Source of the DNA: Monodelphis domestica
Taxonomy: Eukaryota > Chordata > Mammalia > Didelphimorphia > Didelphidae
Assembly: GCF_027887165.1 (NCBI RefSeq)
Contig: NC_077227.1
Location: 82,730,930 to 82,794,929, forward strand
DNA length: 64,000 nucleotides
Direction of reading: 5' to 3'
The translations under genes were made by a program, and so were the position numbers. The number at the start of each line of letters is the position of its first letter. Within the stretch, counting starts at the first letter, position 1. Below the pieces are notes generated by a model. The model saw only the letters and a program-made list of their open reading frames with translations. It was not told the DNA's origin and made no database searches. Below are positions 62,001-64,000 of this stretch, in pieces.

Positions 62001-64000
62001 ATTGTAGACACTGGTAACAAATAGGCCAAAAGATTGTAGAAATTTTCCAGGACACACTATCTCCTTGACAAGTAGAGAGACCTGAAGGCAAAAGTAATGC
62101 TGGATTAGTGAATAAGCTAATTTTCAAAATAATGTAAAAAGTATATGATGGGACATTATGAATAATATTGCTTCACGAAATACAAAAAAGCAATGGAGAA
62201 GAAAATGAATTTGCACAAAACTTGATATGAGAACTAAAATGGGCACATTACAAAAAAAACATTTTTATATGAAATTCTTAGTTCTCCTGTCTGTCTGTCC
62301 TCATTCCCTATTACAAGATCATCATCCCTATTTGTGTACCCCAGAGCTCTGTCCTGAGCTCACTCTTTCTCTCCCTATATAATCTCAGTAATGACATGTA
62401 GATGACTCCATATCTACATATCCAACTCCCCTCTTTCTCTAGTTCCAGTCTTTATTCATCAAAAGACTAGTAGATAATTTCCTGGCTGTCATGGTCGTTG
62501 CAAACTCAACATGTTCCAGATTTAACTCAGTATCTTTTCCCCTAAATTGAACCTCCTTCTCCAAACTTTTTCTATCTATGTTGAGGCTACCACCATCCTT
62601 TCAGTCTCTAGTGTTCACAATGTCAGATTCTCTCCCCTCTATACTAGTATCTTTCATACAGCTGCCAAATTACAATTCCTAGAGCACAGTTCTGACCATG
62701 CCACTCTCTTCATGAAGCTTCAGTGTTGTCCTACTGCTTCAAGGATAAAATACACATTCTTCTGGCATTTCAAGGTCTTCACAGCCTGGCACTAGCCTAT
62801 TCTTTCAGATGGAATTCACTTAAGTTCCCATCATATATTCTACATTCCAGCCAAACAGGCCTAATTTTTGCTACCTATTTACGCAATATTCCATCTCCTC
62901 CCTCTCTCTCTTTGTATAGGCTGTTCTCAATGCCTGGAATGTTCTTTCTTTTCACCTTGGCTTCTTGGAATCCTTTCAAAGCTCTGCTCAAGAGCCACTT
63001 CTGGTAAGAGGACTCTTCTAATTCCCCTAGTTAGTGCTCCTCTCAAATTACTTTATATTTTTTTTGTTTACTTATCCAAGTAATATTGTTTCCCTCAAGT
63101 AGAATGAAAACTCTTTAAATGCAGGTACTCTCATTTATGTCTTTGTATTCTTGGTGCCTAGCATAGTGCCTGCCACATAGAAAGTACTTAATGAATGGTT
63201 GCTGAATTGCATAGAGTTTCATAAAACAAATCTGATTTTTTTCAAATGACAAGGTTTTTGCACACAATTGCTACCTTAAATGACAATGTAGCAAACCAAC
63301 AATCTCCATTTGAGGCCTATATGAAAGAGAAAATATGTAGAAAATGTACTTAGGAAAGTCTTCGGTGGACTGAGTCTAAGATACATAAGTATAAGTGAGC
63401 AGAACAGAGCTCTAATCAGATTAATGTCTTGAATTTTTACTGGAGGGGAAGATAAGCTCTTCTTTTTTAAAGGGTAAGCAATTTGATTTTAAAAATTAAC
63501 TCTATAAAAATAAAAATTATGTTCAAAATAACATATATTTAAAATGGAAGTATATATAAATAATCCCCTTCCATCACTGCTTGCTAATCCTCCACATTGT
63601 CCTTCTAGGACAGTTGGTCATAAAATGTTGTTGAGATAACTGGCTTCCATTAGCATGCACGTGATTGGCAGCATGATAAAGTCTTTTCACTTACAGGTCA
63701 GCTTTTTTTTTTTAAAGGGCAGTCCTGCTGATCCATCTTTTAGCTACAGCCTCTCATTGAGTCCCAATTCTCTTGCCTTTAAGCTTTGATATAGTTCTAA
63801 CTTTTCTCTTGTATCAGCCCCTACCTGTCATCAGCTCTTCTTTTCAGAACAGCAAATATCAGAAGTTTGACCTCAGGGCAAAGTCCGGGTGGGCAGGTAA
63901 CACTTGACCACTAGACCTACTTCCTTATCTTTCATACCCCACAAATCATGAAGTAGTATCAAATTCAAACTAAAAAACAGAAGCATGACCTCCCTCCCAT
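21720..64000 (-). CDS. EXOC6: EXOC6 gene, 3' part only (continues past right edge)
   Basis: Exons at 23129-23017 and 21852-21720 give the last 81 residues of about 804. The 1164 bp intron between them has no recognised repeat. Upstream of 23129 the remaining 40.9 kb shows no further EXOC6 exon; I looked for the preceding conserved segment (SSEPVPGFQGDTLQLAFIDL) on the minus strand and did not find it. The gene therefore has a 3' intron longer than 40 kb, filled with repeats, and the promoter lies far outside. Confidence 0.9.
23017..23129 (-). CDS. EXOC6: EXOC6 penultimate coding exon
   Basis: The 113 bp exon encodes [20 protein letters not shown] followed by [18 protein letters not shown], matching Sec15A almost residue for residue. 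Acceptor ACATTAG lies upstream and donor GTGAGT downstream; the end splits a Lys codon that the last exon completes. It belongs to the C-terminal Sec15 domain. Confidence 0.96.
23130..24560 (-). other. EXOC6 intron, AT-rich, no repeat recognised
   Basis: No SINE, LINE or exon is recognised in this interval. Confidence 0.5.
24565..24720 (+). repeat. MIR-like SINE fragment
   Basis: GAGTTGGAATCCTGTCTTGG and GATCCTGGACAAATTAGTTA fit the MIR pattern. Confidence 0.5.
24960..25200 (+). mobile_element. MIR CORE-SINE
   Basis: CCTGAGTTCAACTCCAACTT, GACCCTGAGCAAGTGGCTTT, GCCTCAGTTTCCATAACTAT, TTGTTATGAGAATCAAATAA and CCTTGGCACATACAATAGAT give a nearly complete MIR. Confidence 0.8.
25200..26970. other. 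EXOC6 intron with one ancient repeat
   Basis: At about 25840-26030 there is a piece of an old mammalian repeat (GGGTTTTCAAAGACAGGTAA, TTGGCTGGAGTATACAGGGT) that recurs at 51640-52300. The rest holds nothing I recognise. Confidence 0.4.
26978..27168 (+). mobile_element. Marsupial tRNA-derived SINE
   Basis: A box (GGGTGGCTCAGTGGATTGAG), B box and 3' end GATGGAAGGTACGGGTTAAA are present; only the first few bases are missing. A (TG)n(TA)n(CA)n microsatellite follows at 27169-27225. Confidence 0.9.
27735..28240 (+). mobile_element. L2 LINE 3' end
   Basis: TTTTGATTATATCATTCTTC, AGTCCTTTATAATCTGCTTC and the tail TTTGTATCTCCAACAGTTAA, AGTGCCTGGCACACAGTAGG mark about 500 bp of L2. Confidence 0.85.
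28240..30975. other. EXOC6 intron, no assigned repeat
   Basis: No SINE or LINE is recognised. Several short minus-strand reading frames cluster at 29078-29964, but none matches a family I know, and they do not form one gene. Confidence 0.4.
30980..31180 (-). mobile_element. Marsupial tRNA-derived SINE, full length
   Basis: Reverse orientation: AAACCCTTACCTTCTGTCTT at one end, AAGCCATCTAGCTGCCCCCT at the other, with B box and A box in order. Confidence 0.92.
31265..31880 (-). mobile_element. L1 3' end, reverse orientation
   Basis: On the minus strand it reads GAGCAGAACCAGGAGAACAT and GGAACAACCTCCAGGTGATG, shared with the 3' region of the L1 at 55560-55600. The AT-rich tail lies at 31265-31285. 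Confidence 0.75.
31980..32150 (-). mobile_element. THER1-type CORE-SINE, 3' part
   Basis: TCTTGTCCAATTCTTCGTGG, CATTTTCTTGAGAAAG and GTCATTTCCTTCTC match THER1 in reverse. Confidence 0.65.
32441..32590 (+). mobile_element. Marsupial SINE with internal deletion
   Basis: The 5' half (GGTAGCTGGGTGGCTCAGTG, GGTTCAAATCTGGCC) joins abruptly at about 32541 to the 3' end (ACACAATATTGATTCTAAGA). It keeps its target-site duplication CTGGAGAGT (32431-32439 and 32592-32600). Confidence 0.9.
32600..34900. other. EXOC6 intron, mostly unassigned
   Basis: 32600-33030 resembles an older repeat (GTGTCCAAAGAAAGGCAAAC, AGGATTAGGCTTATTCTATT) but I cannot name it. A 140-codon plus-strand reading frame at 33362-33784 matches nothing I know and is probably chance. 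Confidence 0.4.
34905..35135 (+). mobile_element. MIR CORE-SINE
   Basis: GAAGATCTAAGTTCAAATCT, GACCCTGGGCAAGCCAATTA, TCAACTGTAAAATGGGGGAT and CACAGTGCCTAGCGCATAGC are in MIR order. Confidence 0.8.
35140..36120. other. EXOC6 intron, nothing recognised
   Basis: No gene or clear repeat is seen. Confidence 0.45.
36136..36345 (-). mobile_element. Marsupial tRNA-derived SINE with long target-site duplication
   Basis: Full-length copy in reverse orientation. A perfect 13 bp duplication TATTCATTATAAT flanks it (36123-36135 and 36346-36358), so it is a comparatively recent insertion. Confidence 0.95.
36815..37033 (+). mobile_element. Marsupial tRNA-derived SINE, diverged
   Basis: GGTAGCTCAATGGATTGTGA, ATTCAAATTTGAAGTCAGAC and GATGGAAGGTACAGGTTTTA. 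A small insertion of C-rich sequence lies near 36925-36950. Confidence 0.88.
37512..37707 (+). mobile_element. Marsupial tRNA-derived SINE
   Basis: A full-length copy from GGGAGCAGCTGGGTGGCTCA to GATGGAAAGTAAGAGTTAAA, followed directly by a (CA)n run. Confidence 0.92.
37708..37736. repeat. (CA)n microsatellite between two SINEs
   Basis: A pure CA run links the two SINE copies and probably arose from the first copy's A-rich tail. Confidence 0.95.
37737..37960 (+). mobile_element. Second SINE of a head-to-tail pair
   Basis: It begins GGGTGGCTCAGTGGAAAGCC, lacks the first bases, contains a short internal duplication of GGGTTCAAAT and ends AGACAGAAGGTAATGGC. Confidence 0.88.
37990..38465 (+). 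mobile_element. L1 3' region
   Basis: CAATTTGGAACTATACAAAG, AATGGCCATACTCCTTAAAT and the AAATAATGTAAATTCCATGAATAAGG-like section (at 38212-38240) correspond to the end of ORF2 and 3'UTR of L1. Confidence 0.65.
38560..38625 (+). mobile_element. Marsupial SINE, 5' part (split by an LTR)
   Basis: It starts GGGGCAGCTGGGTGGCTCAG and stops in the B box (GATTCAAAT), where a solo LTR has inserted. The rest resumes at 39313. Confidence 0.93.
38626..39312 (-). mobile_element. Solo LTR (fossil endogenous retrovirus) inside a SINE
   Basis: The 687 bp element begins TG and ends CA on the plus strand and is bounded by a 4 bp duplication AAAT (38622-38625, 39313-39316). Read on the minus strand it has a TATATATTTT box and an ATTAAA signal in the expected order, so it is in minus orientation. 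A 4 bp duplication fits class I (gamma-like) elements. No internal region remains. Confidence 0.82.
39313..39445 (+). mobile_element. Marsupial SINE, 3' part (split by an LTR)
   Basis: It resumes AAATCTGGACTCAGATACTT and ends near TCTAAGGTGACAAAGGTTTA. Confidence 0.92.
39504..40188 (+). mobile_element. Second solo LTR fossil, related to the first, opposite orientation
   Basis: About 685 bp from TGTGAAGATTAAATTAACTC to TTTTTAAAACA. It shares with the inverted LTR at 38626-39312 the length, the start, a CACAGGAAGTGATG segment and the AATTCCTGGC segment near the end, and has AATAAA near 40130-40150. The exact ends and duplication are not clear. Family: class I-like LTR, name unknown. Confidence 0.6.
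40200..40900 (-). mobile_element. L1 3' end, reverse orientation
   Basis: ATAACTTGTTCAGCTATTCC, TTTTCACCACAAAGAGAACT, AGATTGCTCTCCAAAATAGT and TTTCACCAACAGTGTATTGG are typical of L1 ORF2 end and 3'UTR read backwards. Confidence 0.8.
40900..41912. other. EXOC6 intron, nothing recognised
   Basis: AT-rich sequence without a recognised gene or repeat. Confidence 0.45.
41917..42265 (+). mobile_element. 5' LTR of the retroelement fossil
   Basis: It starts TGTAAAAATAG and ends ATCTTTACA. AATAAA occurs at about 42179-42184, placing it in plus orientation. Confidence 0.9.
42266..45501 (+). mobile_element. Internal region of the retroelement fossil
   Basis: It begins with the possible primer-binding site, passes a GC-rich leader-like part (42430-42880), a purine-rich run (42895-42965) and AT-rich sequence. 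No recognisable gag, pol or env domain was found by eye. Confidence 0.7.
43081..43245 (+). mobile_element. Diverged marsupial SINE inside the LTR element
   Basis: ATGGGTGGCTCAGCGAACTG, GGTTAAAATCTGGCCTCAGA and TAATCCCCATTGCTTAGCCC identify it; the 3' end is short. It looks much older than the LTRs around it. Confidence 0.85.
45502..45849 (+). mobile_element. 3' LTR of the retroelement fossil
   Basis: Nearly identical to the 5' LTR: four substitutions and one single-base length difference over 348 bp, counted by eye. Confidence 0.9.
46043..46240 (-). mobile_element. Marsupial tRNA-derived SINE
   Basis: Reverse copy: AATCCTTACCTTCTGTCTTA ... CTACTGAACCACTTCACTTC. Confidence 0.9.
46450..46710. 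repeat. Purine-rich (GA/AAG)n tract
   Basis: About 260 bp is almost free of C on the plus strand, with AGGAGA, GAAGAA and GATGA units. Reading frames through it are low complexity. Confidence 0.8.
46989..47012. repeat. (TA)n microsatellite
   Basis: Pure TA repeat followed by poly-T and poly-C. Confidence 0.95.
47025..47345 (+). repeat. Two MIR-like SINE pieces
   Basis: GCTGTATGACCCTGGGTTAA at 47068-47087, then GTGTCAGTTTCCTCATGTGT and ATAGGATTGTGAAAATCAAC at 47216-47280. Confidence 0.65.
47365..47525 (+). repeat. Ancient mammalian repeat fragment
   Basis: ACAATGTGCCGGACACTGAG, ACTGGGGATACAAAGAAAGG and CCTGAGGAGCTTCCAATCTA; the same pattern starts the repeat at 51640. Family name not assigned. 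Confidence 0.55.
47755..47985 (-). mobile_element. THER1-type CORE-SINE
   Basis: GTTTGCCATTTCCTTCTCCA, GACTTGCCCAGGGTCACAAA, GGGTCTTCCTGACTCTAGGC and ACTGAGCTACCCAGTTCCCT give a nearly full copy in reverse. Confidence 0.8.
47990..49410. other. EXOC6 intron, nothing recognised
   Basis: AT-rich; only a short ancient motif near 49185-49260 (AATAAATGAGGAAACTGAAT) is seen. Confidence 0.4.
49415..49640 (+). repeat. MIR CORE-SINE, diverged
   Basis: TCTCTGTCTCAATTTTCTTA, AAAATAGGAATAATCTCCAT and GAGTTGTTATGAAATATTCT in MIR order. Confidence 0.65.
49645..50470. other. EXOC6 intron, nothing recognised
   Basis: No gene or clear repeat is seen. Confidence 0.4.
50473..50650 (-). mobile_element. Marsupial tRNA-derived SINE, diverged
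   Basis: TTTTTAAACCCTTATCTTCA ... CTCCATCTACTGAGTCAGCT in reverse orientation, with small deletions. Confidence 0.85.
51010..51560 (+). mobile_element. L1 3' region
   Basis: AAAGTGATTAAAATGCTCAT, GAGGTTCTACTATTAGACAT and GGCAATAGAATTGGAAACAA match the section seen at 38060-38220 in the other L1 copy. Confidence 0.65.
51640..52380 (+). repeat. Ancient mammalian interspersed repeat, long copy
   Basis: ATCAATCAACAAGCACTTAT, GAACAGCATGGAGAATGGAA, AATAAGAAGCCCCTGGAATT, TGGTCAGATATGCTCTTAAG and GGCAATAGTCCAGGTAAGAG form the known order of an old mammalian repeat whose name I cannot fix. Confidence 0.6.
52890..55850 (+). mobile_element. L1 LINE: long ORF2 remnant and 3'UTR
   Basis: Translated pieces match L1 ORF2 in order: INHVLGHKN / FSDHN (end of endonuclease), [35 protein letters not shown] (53415-53783), MNIDAKIL, the reverse-transcriptase motif FADDM at about 54374-54388, [15 protein letters not shown] and [10 protein letters not shown] (54715-54906), then KDP-type segments to 55060. 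Frames shift and stops occur several times, and there is a gap after FADDM, so it is dead. ORF1 and the 5'UTR are missing: a 5'-truncated copy of about 3 kb. Confidence 0.92.
56000..56155 (+). repeat. MIR-like fragment
   Basis: AAAGTTGGGCAACTCACTTA, TTCATTTGTGAGATGAAAGA and TTGAACTAGATGAAATATTC. Confidence 0.55.
56160..56340 (+). mobile_element. L2 LINE 3' tail
   Basis: TTTGAGGGCTGAGACTATCT, TTTGTACCTCCAATGTTTAG and ACATATTAGGCACCTAATAA. Confidence 0.75.
56345..58190. other. EXOC6 intron, mostly unassigned
   Basis: AT-rich; 56470-57010 has pyrimidine-rich old LINE-like sequence that I cannot place. No gene seen. Confidence 0.35.
58190..58276 (+). repeat. MIR, left part (split by an LTR)
   Basis: AAGGAATCAGGACTTGGAGT ... 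CAGCCTTGGCTAAGTCATTT is the 5' half of a MIR; the other half starts at 58578. Confidence 0.6.
58277..58577 (-). mobile_element. Probable solo LTR fossil inside a MIR
   Basis: About 300 bp from TGTGAAACT to GCACA splits a MIR. On the minus strand it is GC-rich and ends with an ATTAAA signal, as an LTR in minus orientation would. A target duplication is not clear. It looks older than the 41.9 kb element. Confidence 0.5.
58578..58690 (+). repeat. MIR, right part
   Basis: CTCCCTGGGTTTTAATTTCC and TATGTAGAATGGGTGAACTC continue the MIR interrupted at 58276. Confidence 0.6.
59040..59430 (+). mobile_element. L2 LINE 3' part
   Basis: TTTCAAAGCTTAGCCCAGGT, TGCACAAGATCTCACTTGAT and CTAAGTTCTTCAAAGGCAAA. 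Confidence 0.7.
59440..60120 (+). mobile_element. L2 LINE, internal part
   Basis: CCAGCCCTAGTCTCTCTCCT, AAGCTCCAGTCCCACAATAC and CAACTGCCTATAGGACATTT match the end of L2 ORF2 and start of its 3'UTR; upstream part (59500-59900) is weaker. Confidence 0.65.
60365..60628 (+). mobile_element. L1 ORF2 fragment, left part
   Basis: AATGACAATGAAACATACCA, GAGATGCAGCCAAAGAAATA and AATAAATTGGGCATGCAACT correspond to 53112-53240 of the larger L1 copy. It is interrupted by a SINE. Confidence 0.85.
60629..60838 (+). mobile_element. Marsupial SINE nested in L1
   Basis: GGAGCAGCTAGGTAGCTCTG ... GATGGAAGGTAAGGGTTTGA, then an A-rich tail. Confidence 0.92.
60839..61130 (+). mobile_element. L1 ORF2 fragment, right part
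   Basis: CCACTGAACTAACAAATAAG and AAGGAGCTAGTTT-like sequence continue the L1; from about 60955 a deletion brings in TCAGGGCCAGATCGATCCCA (the GPD region) and AGAACAAAAACAGAGAAAGA. Confidence 0.85.
61140..61725 (+). mobile_element. L2 LINE 3' end
   Basis: CTATTGCCTCCAGGATCAAA, TGGCATTTAAAGCCTAGTCC and the tail GTGCTAAGCACAATGCCTGG. Confidence 0.85.
61981..62044. repeat. Two-copy tandem repeat of 32 bp
   Basis: GGTAACAAATAGGCCAACAG plus 12 bases is repeated at once with few changes (61981-62012 and 62013-62044). Confidence 0.95.
62285..63212 (+). mobile_element. Long L2 LINE copy (ORF2 end and 3'UTR)
   Basis: About 930 bp in L2 order: CAGAGCTCTGTCCTGAGCTC, GATGACTCCATATCTACATA, CATGCCACTCTCTTCATGAA, CTGGCATTTCAAGGTCTTCA, GCCTGGAATGTTCTTTCTTT, TTTGTATTCTTGGTGCCTAG and CAGTGCCTGCC-like tail. 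One of the best preserved L2 copies here. Confidence 0.88.
63215..64000. other. EXOC6 intron, nothing recognised
   Basis: No gene or clear repeat is seen up to the right edge. Confidence 0.4.

Noticed and set aside
1-64000. CRISPR arrays, tRNA or rRNA genes, bacterial-type operons
   Set aside because: Nothing of this kind was seen; tRNA-like A and B boxes belong to SINEs.

Overview
The window is vertebrate nuclear DNA, almost certainly from a marsupial. It carries many copies of a tRNA-derived SINE (A box TGGCTCAGTGG, B box GGTTCAAATCT, 3' end like GAAGGTAAGGGTTT) typical of marsupials, together with THER/MIR-type CORE-SINEs, well-preserved L2, marsupial-type L1 and several LTR elements. The species cannot be fixed from the sequence alone.

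Two protein genes are seen, both on the minus strand. CYP26C1, a retinoic-acid hydroxylase, is complete in six coding exons between 18386 (ATG) and 6460 (stop). The two last coding exons and the 3'UTR of EXOC6 (exocyst subunit Sec15A) lie at 23129-23017 and 21852-about 20590. The order EXOC6 > CYP26C1, on one strand, is the same as in human, where CYP26A1 follows next. CYP26A1 is therefore expected just beyond the left edge.

Layout: 1-2760 is repeat-poor and rich in nuclear-receptor half-sites, including two consensus DR5 retinoic-acid response elements; it is probably the upstream region of CYP26A1. 2760-6460 is the intergenic spacer with old SINEs and L2 plus the CYP26C1 3'UTR. 6460-18386 is CYP26C1, with compact GC-rich exons 1-3 and a 6.3 kb intron 4 holding SINEs and a long purine/TA microsatellite. 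18387-20590 is a short intergenic region. 23130-64000 is one very long EXOC6 intron filled with repeats: SINEs, L1 and L2 pieces, a young LTR-retroelement fossil with nearly identical LTRs (41917-45849), and at least three solo LTRs, one of them inserted in a SINE.

Main points of interest: the DR5 pair next to retinoic-acid-clearing genes (a likely feedback circuit), an in-frame enlargement of roughly 85-90 residues in CYP26C1 exon 5, and an old SINE inside an LTR element whose LTRs look young. No wholly new system was found.
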